From NCBI GenBank assembly GCA_963782465.1, contig CAWAJR010000001.1, positions 248,001 to 312,000 on the forward strand: a stretch of DNA of 64,000 nucleotides, read 5' to 3'. Below are positions 40,936 to 49,484 of this stretch, in pieces. Made by a program: the position numbers and the translations under genes. The notes beneath the pieces were generated by a model that saw only the letters and a list, made by a program, of their open reading frames with translations, did not search any database and was not told where the DNA came from. The first letter of the stretch is position 1; each line of letters starts with the position of its first letter. Origin of the DNA: JAODBJ01 sp963782465 (GTDB lineage: Bacteria; Actinomycetota; Acidimicrobiia; IMCC26256; PALSA-610).

Positions 40936-41634
40936 ATGAAATCTAGATTCCCCGGCGCCGTGAACGGGTCTGCCGCACTCTCGAAAACCGATCGCGAGGC
41001 CCTGAAAGCCATCTATCGCGCGTCGCCGGACGCCGGCGGCGGGGGTGCGCATACCGGCGCGCTCGCCGAGCGGCTCGGCGTCAGCCCGGGGACGGTGACC
41101 GCGACCGTGAAGCGCCTCGCCGACCGCGGCTACGTCGACCACAAGCCGTACCGGGGCGTCGAACTCACCGTGGCCGGGCGCCGCAGCGCCATCGCCGCGA
41201 TCCGCCGCCACCGCATCGTCGAGCGGTTCCTCGCCGACATGCTCGGCTACGCCTGGAACGAGGCCGACCGGCTCGCGACGACGTTCGAGCACGACCTGCC
41301 CCAAGAGGTCGAGGACCGGATCTACGTCGCGCTGCACCGGCCGCCGACGTGCCCGCACGGGTTCCCGATCCCGGCGAAGGAAACCGCCGACCTCCCGGCG
41401 ATGCCCCCGCTCTACGAACTGGAACCCGGCGACATCGCCGTCGTCGCGATCTCCGGGTCGACCGACCCCGAGATCGTCGCGTTCCTCGACACGCTCGGCC
41501 TCAGGCCCGGCGTGCGAGTCGAAGTCAAGGAAAAACACCCGTTCGACGGACCGTTGGTCTTGCGAGTCGACGGGAACGAACGCACGATCGGCAGCACGGT
41601 CGCGCACCAGGTGTTCGTGCAGAAGTCGGCATGA
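40936..41634 (+). CDS. DtxR/MntR-family metal-dependent repressor
   Basis: A 232-residue regulator: N-terminal winged HTH (HTGALAERLGVSPGTVTATVKRLADRGYVDHKPYRGVELT), the metal-binding dimerisation domain (RHRIVERFLADMLGYAWNEADRLATTFEHDLPQEVEDRIY with the RPPTCPHGFPIP metal-ligand segment), and a C-terminal SH3/FeoA-like domain (LEPGDIAVVAISGSTDPEIVAFLDTLGLRPGVRVEV). It should repress target genes when bound to Fe2+ or Mn2+. It is 28 bp upstream of the pyrophosphatase, so they may share a transcript; no transporter for metals is nearby. Confidence 0.92.
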   Translation: MKSRFPGAVNGSAALSKTDREALKAIYRASPDAGGGGAHTGALAERLGVSPGTVTATVKRLADRGYVDHKPYRGVELTVAGRRSAIAAIRRHRIVERFLADMLGYAWNEADRLATTFEHDLPQEVEDRIYVALHRPPTCPHGFPIPAKETADLPAMPPLYELEPGDIAVVAISGSTDPEIVAFLDTLGLRPGVRVEVKEKHPFDGPLVLRVDGNERTIGSTVAHQVFVQKSA

Positions 41635-41662
41635 GCACACGTCTCAGCGAAAGGGAACTGGC

Positions 41663-44029
41663 ATGACCCATGTACTGGCAGCCGAGGGGGGCTACCAGAC
41701 CTTCTCCCTGCACGGCGGGGAGTGGTTGATCCTCATCGCGTCGGCGCTCACGGCGGTGCTCGCCATTCTGGTCGGTTTCTACCTCATGAAGCAGGTCCTC
41801 GCGGAAGACGAGGGAACGCCGAAGATGCGCGAGATCGCGCACGCGATCCAGGTCGGCGCGATGGCGTACCTGAAGCGCCAGTTCCGCACGATCGCCATGA
41901 TCCTGATCCCGCTCGCGGTCATCGTGTTCATCACGTCGACGACGGTGAGGCAGGACAACGGGCACGTCGCCCTGTCGTTCGTGCAGTCGGGCACGTTCCG
42001 CACGCTGGCCTTCATCCTCGGTTGCGCCATGTCGGGCCTCACCGGCTTCATCGGCATGAGCCTCGCGGTGCGCGGCAACGTACGTACGGCTGCGGCGGCC
42101 AAGAGCGGTTCGATGCCGGCCGCGCTGCAGGTCGCGTTCCGCACCGGCGGTGTCGCCGGCATGTTCACCGTCGGCCTCGGCTTGTTCGGCGCGTCGCTGA
42201 TCATGATGGTGTTCCAGAACACGAGCTCGGCGATCCTCATCGGCTTCGGGTTCGGTGGTTCGTTGCTCGCGCTGTTCCTCCGCGTCGGCGGCGGCATCTT
42301 CACGAAGGCGGCGGACGTCGGTGCCGACCTCGTCGGCAAGGTCGAAGCCGGTATCCCCGAAGACGACCCGCGTAACCCCGCGACCATCGCCGACAACGTG
42401 GGTGACAACGTCGGCGACTGCGCCGGGATGGCCGCCGACCTGTTCGAGAGCTACGAGGTGACGCTGGTCGCGTCGATCATCCTCGGCGTGCCCGCCTTCA
42501 AGGCCATCTTCCCGCACAACCCGGAACTCTGGGCGATCGGCGCGCTGTTCCCGCTCGCAGCCCGCGCTCTCGGCGTGCTCGCGTCGATCATCGGTGTCTT
42601 CATGGTTCGCGCGTCCGACAAGGACAAGTCGGCCATGGCCCCGATCAACCGCGGTTTCTTCGCCGCGGGCGTTCTCACGGTCATCGGCACCCTGGCGCTC
42701 GCCCTCGTGTACGTCGGGAACCCGAAGGGAAGCGTTTCGCAGATCGGGCTGCGCATGTTCGGCGCGGTCGTCGGCGGATTGATCCTCGCCCAGATCGCGT
42801 CTCGGATCACCGAGTGGTTCACCTCTACCGAGCACAAGACGGTGAGGGAGATCGCCGAATCCGCGGCCACGGGCGGCCCGGCGACCGCGGTCCTCGCCGG
42901 TGTGAGTTCGGGGCTCGAATCGTCGGTGTGGGCCGTCGTCGCGATCGCCGGCGCGCTCGCAGTCGCGATCGGCCTCGGTGGCGGCAACATCGAACTGTCG
43001 CTCTACCTCGTGGCCCTCACCGGCATGGGCATGCTCGCGACGACGGGCGTCGTCGTCTCGGAAGACACGTTCGGGCCGGTCGCCGACAACGCGGCCGGCA
43101 TCGCCGAGATGTCGGGTGAGTTCGAAGGCGAACCCGAGCGCATCATGGTGAGCCTCGACGCCGTGGGCAACACGACGAAGGCGGTCACGAAGGGTTTCGC
43201 GATCGGCTCGGCGGTCATCGCCGCGGTCGCGTTGTTCGCGAGCTTCATCGAAACGATCGGTACGTCCGACAACGCCTACCACAAGCTCGTGCTGGCCGGT
43301 CAGAACGTGTTCAGCGTCGTGCAGATCAATGTCGCCGACCCGAAGCAGTTCATCGGTCTGTTGATCGGTGGTTCGGTTGCGTTCCTGTTCTCGTCGCTCG
43401 CCATCCGAGCGGTCGGGCGTACGGCGAACGTCGTCGTGCAAGAGGTACGCCGCCAGTTCGCCGATGGCAAGATCATGAGCGGCGAGAAGGAACCCGACTA
43501 CGGCCCGGTGATCGACATCTGCACCGCGGCGTCGTTGCGTGAACTCGCAACGCCGGCGCTGCTCGCGGTGCTCACCCCGGTGATCATCGGCTTCGGTATC
43601 AACTCCCTGGCGCTGGGCGCGTTCCTCGCCGCGGTGATCGTCACCGGCCAGCTCATGGCGAACTTCCTGTCGAACGCCGGTGGTGCGTGGGACAACGCGA
43701 AGAAGTTCATCGAGGACGGCAACTACGGCGGCAAGGGCTCCGACGCCTACCGCGCCGCGGTGATCGGCGACACGATCGGCGACCCGTTCAAGGACACCGC
43801 CGGGCCGGCCCTCAACCCGCTCATCAAGGTGATGAACCTGGTGTCGTTGCTCGTGCTGCCGGCTGTCATCAGCCTGCAGGACAACGACGCGGCGCGCTAC
43901 GGGATCGCGGCGGCCGCCCTTGTGGTTCTCATCGGCGCGATCCTGTTCTCGAAGCGGTCGGGGGCGACGCTCCAGTCGTCGTCGTCGGCACCGCCCGCGG
44001 AACCCGTTCCCGCCGCGGTGGGCGACTGA
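41663..44029 (+). CDS. hppA: K+-independent H+-translocating pyrophosphatase
   Basis: A 788-residue integral membrane pyrophosphatase (about 16 helices) that pumps protons using pyrophosphate. Substrate motif KAADVGADLVGKVEAGIPEDDPRNP, then DNVGDNVGDCAGMAADLFESYEV, EDTFGPVADNAAGIAEM, and the C-terminal GSDAYRAAVIGDTIGDPFKDTAGPALNP. The diagnostic stretch GNTTKAVTKGFAIGS has Lys where K+-dependent enzymes have Ala, so I call it K+-independent. A short Ser/Pro-rich tail ends it. ATG start with AAGGGAACTGGC upstream. Normal family length. Confidence 0.95.
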   Translation: MTHVLAAEGGYQTFSLHGGEWLILIASALTAVLAILVGFYLMKQVLAEDEGTPKMREIAHAIQVGAMAYLKRQFRTIAMILIPLAVIVFITSTTVRQDNGHVALSFVQSGTFRTLAFILGCAMSGLTGFIGMSLAVRGNVRTAAAAKSGSMPAALQVAFRTGGVAGMFTVGLGLFGASLIMMVFQNTSSAILIGFGFGGSLLALFLRVGGGIFTKAADVGADLVGKVEAGIPEDDPRNPATIADNVGDNVGDCAGMAADLFESYEVTLVASIILGVPAFKAIFPHNPELWAIGALFPLAARALGVLASIIGVFMVRASDKDKSAMAPINRGFFAAGVLTVIGTLALALVYVGNPKGSVSQIGLRMFGAVVGGLILAQIASRITEWFTSTEHKTVREIAESAATGGPATAVLAGVSSGLESSVWAVVAIAGALAVAIGLGGGNIELSLYLVALTGMGMLATTGVVVSEDTFGPVADNAAGIAEMSGEFEGEPERIMVSLDAVGNTTKAVTKGFAIGSAVIAAVALFASFIETIGTSDNAYHKLVLAGQNVFSVVQINVADPKQFIGLLIGGSVAFLFSSLAIRAVGRTANVVVQEVRRQFADGKIMSGEKEPDYGPVIDICTAASLRELATPALLAVLTPVIIGFGINSLALGAFLAAVIVTGQLMANFLSNAGGAWDNAKKFIEDGNYGGKGSDAYRAAVIGDTIGDPFKDTAGPALNPLIKVMNLVSLLVLPAVISLQDNDAARYGIAAAALVVLIGAILFSKRSGATLQSSSSAPPAEPVPAAVGD

Positions 44030-44045
44030 GCGAACTGCGAACGAC

Positions 44046-44083
44046 TGAGCAGCGGCGCACGCGAAGGGTGTGCGCCGCGCTCA
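44046..44083. terminator. Bidirectional hairpin terminator between hppA and the DedA gene
   Basis: TGAGC + GCGGCGCAC pairs with GTGCGCCGC + GCTCA around a 9-nt loop, with one bulged A: 14 pairs. It starts 16 bp after hppA and its right arm contains the stop codon of the convergent DedA gene (44081-44083). Confidence 0.75.
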
Positions 44084-44791
44084 GTTCTCGTCGTTCAGGA
44101 TGTCGTCGAGGTCTTCGGCGGCGATCTCGGAACCGGCGACGGTCAACGGTGCCGCTTTGCGGTGGCGGCGCAACTCGATCAGCGGCGGGATCACCGACGC
44201 AACGATGATGAGGGCGACGATCGGCAAGAGGTAGTGGTCGATGTTCGGGATGTGGTCGCCGAGCACCTTTCCGGCGATCACGACTCCCGCGCCCCAGACG
44301 ATCCCGCCGATCAGGTTGTAACGAAAGAACGCCCGGTACCGCATCTCGCCAACGCCGGCCAGGATCGGGGCGAAGGTCCGAACGATCGGAACAAACCGTG
44401 CGATGAAGATGGTTTTGGCGCCGTAGCGGTCGAAATAGTCCTTGGTGTGCTGCACATACTCCTGTTTGAACAGGCGCGAGTCGGGTCGCCGGAACAGGGC
44501 CGGCCCGATCCGTTTCCCCACCATGTACCCGACCTGCCAGCCGGCGACGGCGAAGAACGCGCACCCGACCGCGAGTACCGGCCAGTGCAGGCCCGACTTG
44601 CCCTGCGACGCGAGGAGACCGGCCGTGAACAGCAGCGAGTCGCCCGGGAGAAAGAATCCGACGAGCAACCCGGACTCCGCGAAAACGATCAGGAACAAGC
44701 CGATCGTGGCCCACGGACCGAACCAGTTGATGATCTTGACGGGGTCGAGGAAGTTGGCTGCAGCGAGCAGGTACGGCACCCACGACACCAT
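44081..44791 (-). CDS. DedA-family membrane protein (VTT/SNARE-associated domain)
   Basis: A 236-residue protein with the DedA core: IGLFLIVFAESGLLVGFFLPGDSLLFTAGLLAS (re-entrant segment with conserved Glu and Pro-Gly-Asp), FARFVPIVRTFAPILAGVGEMRYRAFFRYNLIGGIVW, and C-terminal helix LLPIVALIIVASVIPPLIEL. DedA proteins recycle undecaprenyl phosphate or other lipids across the membrane (flippase-like) and support envelope homeostasis. ATG at 44791 chosen; an in-frame GTG upstream at 44893 would run into topA and lacks homology. Divergent from topA. Confidence 0.92.
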   Translation of the reverse strand: MVSWVPYLLAAANFLDPVKIINWFGPWATIGLFLIVFAESGLLVGFFLPGDSLLFTAGLLASQGKSGLHWPVLAVGCAFFAVAGWQVGYMVGKRIGPALFRRPDSRLFKQEYVQHTKDYFDRYGAKTIFIARFVPIVRTFAPILAGVGEMRYRAFFRYNLIGGIVWGAGVVIAGKVLGDHIPNIDHYLLPIVALIIVASVIPPLIELRRHRKAAPLTVAGSEIAAEDLDDILNDEN

Positions 44792-44843
44792 AGACAACCC
44801 CCGCTTCGTGCTATGACCGCGCGCTGATCGCTGAGGATTGCCC

Positions 44844-47627
44844 GTGGCCCGACCGCTTGTGATTGTCGAATCTCCCGCCAAAGCCCGCACCATCGCGGGC
44901 TTTCTCGGCGCGGACTACGAGGTGAAGGCGAGCATCGGCCACATCCGTGACCTGCCCCGCAGCCGCGACGAGGTGCCCGATCAGTTCAAGGAGACCCACG
45001 GCCGCCTCGCCGGCATCGACCCCGACAAGCACTTCGACGTCGTCTACGTGGTGCCGGCGAACAAGAAGAAGGTCGTCGCCGAACTGAAGCAGGCGCTGAA
45101 GAACGCCGACGAGCTCATCGTCGCGACCGACGAGGACCGCGAGGGTGAGGCCATCGGCTGGCACGTGCTCGAGGTGCTGCAACCGCGGGTCCCGGTACGA
45201 CGCATGGTGTTCCACGAGATCACGCCGAAGGCGATCCAGGACGCGCTCGACAACCCGCGCACGCTCGACATGAAGCTCGTCGAGGCGCAGGAAGGGCGCC
45301 GGGTCCTCGACCGTCTCGTCGGCTGGGAGACGTCGCCGGTGTTGTGGCGCCGGGTGTCGGGCGCGCGGTCTGCCGGTCGGGTGCAGAGCGTCGCGGTCCG
45401 GCTCGTCGTCGAGCGTGAGCGCGCCCGCATGGCGTTCCGCAGTGGCGCGTGGTTCGACCTCGAAGGGGCGTTCGAAGCGAACGACGTCGCCTTCGGTGCG
45501 TCGCTCGCCGAACTCGACGGTCGCCGGGTCGCCGAAGGTCGCGATTTCGATCCCGCGACCGGCCGGGTGCCGGCCGACCGCGACGTCGTCGTCCTCGACC
45601 ACGACGCGGCCGACGCGCTCGCCGAACGACTCCGCGATGCCGCGTTCGCAGTGGCGTCGGTCGAGTCGACGCCGTTCACGGAGCGACCGCGCGCGCCGTT
45701 CACGACCTCGACACTGCAACAAGAGGCGAGCCGCAAGTTGCGGTTCGGTTCCGCGCGTGCGATGGCGGTCGCGCAACGGCTCTACGAGCGCGGCTACATC
45801 ACCTATATGCGTACCGACAGCACGAACCTGTCGGAGCAGGCGATCTCCGCGTCCCGGAACGCGATCCGCGAGCAGTACGGCGAGGAATACCTCCCGGCGC
45901 AAGAACGCGTGTACCGCAGCCGGGTGAAGAACGCGCAGGAGGCTCACGAAGCGATCCGGCCCGCCGGTGATCGCATCCGTCACCCCGACGAAGTGGCGCG
46001 TGAGCTCGATTCCGACGAACGCAATCTCTACGAGCTGATCTGGATCCGCACGATCGCGTGCCAGATGGCCGATGCCCGTGGTCGCCGGATGACGATCCGG
46101 CTCGGCGCGACATCGACCGCAGGCGAACGCGCCGCGTTCCGCGCCGGTGGCAAGACCTACGACTTCCTCGGTTTCCGGCGCGCGTACGTCGAAGACGTCG
46201 ACGAGGGCGACGACACCGAGAGCGAGGCGCGCTTGCCCGCCGTCGTCGAAGGCGAGACGGTGCGGTGTGAGGTGCTCGCGCCCGTCGGCCATGAAACGAA
46301 GCCGCCGGCGCGCTACACCGAAGCGAGCCTGGTGAAGGAGCTCGAAGAGCGCGGCATCGGCCGGCCGTCGACCTACGCGGCGGTGATCGAGACGATCCAG
46401 GCGCGCGAGTACGTGTGGAAGAAAGGCACCGCGCTCGTCCCTTCGTGGACTGCGTTCGCGGTGACGCGCTTGCTCGAAGAACACTTCGGCCACCTCGTCG
46501 ACTACGGCTTCACCGCGACGATGGAGGAAGCGCTCGACGTCATCGCGCGCGGCGAAGGCGAGACCGAGAAGTGGCTGCACTCCTTCTACTTCGGGAACGG
46601 GCAGGCCGGCCTGCGAGAGCTTGCCTCCGAAGACAATCTCGCCCGTATCGATGTACGTGAGATCAACACCGTTCCGCTCGGCACCGACGACGAAGGCCGG
46701 CGGGTCGACGTACGCGTTGGGCGCTACGGCCCCTACGTGCAACGCGGCGACGAGGAGCGCGCGTCGATCCCGCCTGATGTCGTGCCCGACGAGTTGACCG
46801 TCGAGTTCGCGCTGCGGCTGATCGAACAACAGGCCGAAGGGCCGCAGTCGCTCGGTGCCGACCCGGTCAGCGGCAAGAGCGTGTACCTGCTGAACGGCCG
46901 CTTCGGTCCGTACGTGCAGCTCGGCGAGATGGACGATTCGGGCGAGAAACCGAAGCGGGCGTCGTTGCTGCGCGCGATGACGCCGAGCGAGGTGACGCTC
47001 GACGACGCGTTGCAGCTGCTGTCGTTGCCGCGTGTCGTGGGGGTCGACGCCGACGGCGCGGAGATCACCGCGCAGCTGGGGCGTTACGGCCCGTACATCA
47101 AGCGGGGGACCGACAGTCGCAGCCTCGATACCGAGGAGCAGCTGTTCACGATCACCCTGGAGCAGGCGCTCGGGATCTTTGCGCAGCCGAAACGTCGTGG
47201 CCGTGCGGTGAAGCCCCCGCTGGCCGAGTTGGGCGAACATCCCGAGACCGGTGTGCCCGTGCGCGTGCTCGACGGCCGGTTCGGTCCGTACGTCACCGAC
47301 GGCACGACGAACGCGACCATTCCTCGTGGCACCGACCCGACCGCGCTGACGCTCGACGAAGCCGTCGTGCTGCTTCGCGAACGCGCCGCGCGCGGCCCGG
47401 CGAAGAAGGCCAAGAAGACCGCTAAGAGGACGGCGAAGAAAGCGGCCAAGAAGACGGCGAGCACCGATGGTGCGAAGAAGACCGCGAAGAAAACCGCCAA
47501 GAAGAAGGCGGCCAAGAAGACCACGAAGCAGGCGGCGAAGAAGCGGGCGCAGGCGTCACCCGCCGCGACCGTCGACGCCGAACCGGCGATGCGGGTGGCG
47601 GGCGTCGATCACGGCGACGGCGCGTAA
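44844..47627 (+). CDS. topA: DNA topoisomerase I (type IA)
   Basis: Relaxes negative supercoils by transient single-strand cleavage. About 927 residues: TOPRIM (PLVIVESPAKARTIAGFLG...IVATDEDREGEAIGWHV), the catalytic region with Tyr near residue 320 in ERGYITYMRTDSTNLS, and the domain containing RYTEASLVKELEERGIGRPSTYA. Then come three repeated 'GRYGPYVQ/GRFGPYVQ' C-terminal domains and a lysine/alanine-rich tail (KKAKKTAKRTAKKAAKKTAS) like that of mycobacterial TopA, used for DNA contact. I choose GTG 44844 (GAGGA 6 nt upstream) over TTG 44838. No zinc-finger cysteines, as in actinobacteria. Followed at 14 bp by tmk. Confidence 0.96.
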   Translation: MARPLVIVESPAKARTIAGFLGADYEVKASIGHIRDLPRSRDEVPDQFKETHGRLAGIDPDKHFDVVYVVPANKKKVVAELKQALKNADELIVATDEDREGEAIGWHVLEVLQPRVPVRRMVFHEITPKAIQDALDNPRTLDMKLVEAQEGRRVLDRLVGWETSPVLWRRVSGARSAGRVQSVAVRLVVERERARMAFRSGAWFDLEGAFEANDVAFGASLAELDGRRVAEGRDFDPATGRVPADRDVVVLDHDAADALAERLRDAAFAVASVESTPFTERPRAPFTTSTLQQEASRKLRFGSARAMAVAQRLYERGYITYMRTDSTNLSEQAISASRNAIREQYGEEYLPAQERVYRSRVKNAQEAHEAIRPAGDRIRHPDEVARELDSDERNLYELIWIRTIACQMADARGRRMTIRLGATSTAGERAAFRAGGKTYDFLGFRRAYVEDVDEGDDTESEARLPAVVEGETVRCEVLAPVGHETKPPARYTEASLVKELEERGIGRPSTYAAVIETIQAREYVWKKGTALVPSWTAFAVTRLLEEHFGHLVDYGFTATMEEALDVIARGEGETEKWLHSFYFGNGQAGLRELASEDNLARIDVREINTVPLGTDDEGRRVDVRVGRYGPYVQRGDEERASIPPDVVPDELTVEFALRLIEQQAEGPQSLGADPVSGKSVYLLNGRFGPYVQLGEMDDSGEKPKRASLLRAMTPSEVTLDDALQLLSLPRVVGVDADGAEITAQLGRYGPYIKRGTDSRSLDTEEQLFTITLEQALGIFAQPKRRGRAVKPPLAELGEHPETGVPVRVLDGRFGPYVTDGTTNATIPRGTDPTALTLDEAVVLLRERAARGPAKKAKKTAKRTAKKAAKKTASTDGAKKTAKKTAKKKAAKKTTKQAAKKRAQASPAATVDAEPAMRVAGVDHGDGA

Positions 47628-47641
47628 GTCGCGCATCGTCG

Positions 47642-48262
47642 ATGCTCGGCCCGGCGTTCATCGTGCTCGAAGGTGGCGAAGGGAGCGGCAAGTCGACGCA
47701 GGTCGCGCGCGTGGCCGCCGCGTTCCGCGAACTCGGCGCCGATGTCGTCGAGACGTTCGAACCGGGTGCGACTGCCGTGGGCGCGCGCATCCGCCAGTTG
47801 TTCCTGCACGACGGCGAAGCGGTCGAACCGCGCGCCGAGTTGCTGCTGGTCGCGTCGGACCGGCGCCAGCACGTCGAGGAAATGATCGCCCCCGCCCTCG
47901 CCCGCGGAGCGATCGTCGTCTGCGACCGTTACTCGCCTTCTACGTTCGCGTACCAGGGTGTGGCACGGGGGCTCGGCGTCGACGTCGTCGCCGATGTCTG
48001 CCGGTTGGCCGAAGGCGACATCACGCCCGACGTGGTCGTCGTACTCGACGTGTCGGAACCGGTCGCGGCCGCGCGGGCCTCCGCGCACCCCGACCGGCTC
48101 GAGCGGGCCGGTACCGAGTTCCATGCGACGGTTCGCGAGGCGTATCGCGACCTCGCGGCTCGGTTCGGTTGGCACGTCGTCGACGGCAACGGCACGATCG
48201 ACGAGGTGTTCACGTCGGTGTGGGCGGCGCTCGCCCCCGTCGTCGAGCGGGTGTCGCCGTAA
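47642..48262 (+). CDS. tmk: Thymidylate kinase
   Basis: Phosphorylates dTMP to dTDP with ATP. The 206-residue protein has the P-loop LEGGEGSGKSTQVARV, the DRY-type motif VVCDRYSPSTFAYQGVARGLGVD, LDVSEPVAAAR, and a LID region with basic residues (AHPDRLERAGTEFHATVREAY). Starts 14 bp after topA and is followed 10 bp later by holB; topA-tmk-holB looks like a replication operon. Confidence 0.95.
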   Translation: MLGPAFIVLEGGEGSGKSTQVARVAAAFRELGADVVETFEPGATAVGARIRQLFLHDGEAVEPRAELLLVASDRRQHVEEMIAPALARGAIVVCDRYSPSTFAYQGVARGLGVDVVADVCRLAEGDITPDVVVVLDVSEPVAAARASAHPDRLERAGTEFHATVREAYRDLAARFGWHVVDGNGTIDEVFTSVWAALAPVVERVSP

Positions 48263-48272
48263 CATCGCACCC

Positions 48273-49361
48273 ATGTGGGAGCGCCTCGTCGGCCAAACGC
48301 GTGCGGTCGAAGCGCTCCGCGGCGCGATCGAACGGCCCGTGCACGCATACCTGCTCGTCGGGCCGACCGGGTCGGGGATCGAAGACGCGGCGCGCCTCCT
48401 CGCGATCGGCCTGATCGGCGCGGTCGGCGACGGTCGCGTCGAACAACTCGTGTTCCGGCGCATGCACCCCGACGTCGTCGAGTTCGAACCGGAAGGGACC
48501 TACTTCCTCGCCAAGCAAGCCGACGACGTGATCGAAGAGGCACTCCGCAGCCCGGTCGAGGGGGAGCGCAAGGTGATCATCCTCCGCGAGATCGAGCGCA
48601 TGAACGACACGTCGGCGAACCGGCTCCTGAAGACGTTCGAAGAGCCTCCGGGCCGGACCGTGTTCGTGTTGACGACGTCGATGCCCGACGAAGTGCTCCC
48701 GACCATCCGATCGCGCTGCCAGCGGATCGACTTCGATCCGGTGAGCAGCGCGGAACTCGAAACGGTGCTGCTCTCGGAGGGTGTCGCCCCCGAACTCGCG
48801 CCACTCGCCGCCTCGCTGTCGGGCGGCCAGCTGGCCCGGGCTCGAGCGCTCGCGGGCCCGATGGCCGGGGTGCGCGCCGCGTTCGCGCGCCTGCCCGCGC
48901 TGGTCGACGGCACCGGCGCGACCGCGGCACGCCTCGCCGACGAGCTCGACGCGCAAATCAACGCGGCCGTCGGACGCGTCACCGACGCGCACGCCGAGGA
49001 ACTCGCCACGTTCGAAGCCGACATGGAGCGCTATGGGTACCAGCCCCGGGAGGCGCAGCGCATGCGGCGCCGGATCGAGGACCGCCAGAAACGCGAGGTG
49101 GTGCGCGCCCGTCGCGACCTCCTGCTCGAAGGCATCACCGCCACCGAGTGCACGTACCGCGACGCTCTCGCGGGCCGGCAGTCGGCCCGCAACCTCGACA
49201 TCGACCCGATCGTCGTGACGCCGCGGGCTGCGGGCGAGGCCCTCGACGCGCTGCGCGCCGCCCGGGAGGCGTTCCTCGTGCAGGAGAAGGGGCTCGTGCG
49301 GCTGCAGTACCTGTGCATGACGCTGCCGCCGGCGGCGGCCGGCGCGGCGCGCTCCGCCTGA
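48273..49361 (+). CDS. holB: DNA polymerase III delta' subunit (clamp-loader)
   Basis: A 362-residue AAA+ clamp-loader protein: MWERLVGQTRAVEALRGAIE; a degenerate P-loop VGPTGSGIEDAA (Lys-Thr replaced by Ile-Glu, so no ATP hydrolysis, as usual for delta'); EERKVIILREIERMNDTSANRLLKTFEEPPGRTVFVLTT (Walker B-like and sensor 1); and RSRCQRIDF. The C-terminal half contains a helical region (EADMERYGYQPREAQRMRRRIEDRQKREVV). The zinc-module cysteines found in many delta' subunits are absent. It works with gamma/tau and delta to load the beta clamp. Confidence 0.92.
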   Translation: MWERLVGQTRAVEALRGAIERPVHAYLLVGPTGSGIEDAARLLAIGLIGAVGDGRVEQLVFRRMHPDVVEFEPEGTYFLAKQADDVIEEALRSPVEGERKVIILREIERMNDTSANRLLKTFEEPPGRTVFVLTTSMPDEVLPTIRSRCQRIDFDPVSSAELETVLLSEGVAPELAPLAASLSGGQLARARALAGPMAGVRAAFARLPALVDGTGATAARLADELDAQINAAVGRVTDAHAEELATFEADMERYGYQPREAQRMRRRIEDRQKREVVRARRDLLLEGITATECTYRDALAGRQSARNLDIDPIVVTPRAAGEALDALRAAREAFLVQEKGLVRLQYLCMTLPPAAAGAARSA

Positions 49362-49484
49362 ACCGTCCTTGCCGTCCGGCCTGATCGGCGAAACGTCACA
49401 AATGCTTCAGCCGGCGCGAACCGGGACCGATGCCTTTGCGACGTTCGCCTGCGGCCTGACGTGGGTGCGCGTTGCCCCCAACCC

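Noticed and set aside
38728..41640. A 970-residue open frame on the minus strand opposite the KimA-like and DtxR genes, and similar long frames opposite hppA, topA and the acyl-CoA ligase
   Set aside because: They are antisense shadows created by high GC third positions; the products are Arg/Asp/Glu-rich with no domain, while the plus-strand genes have full family motifs.
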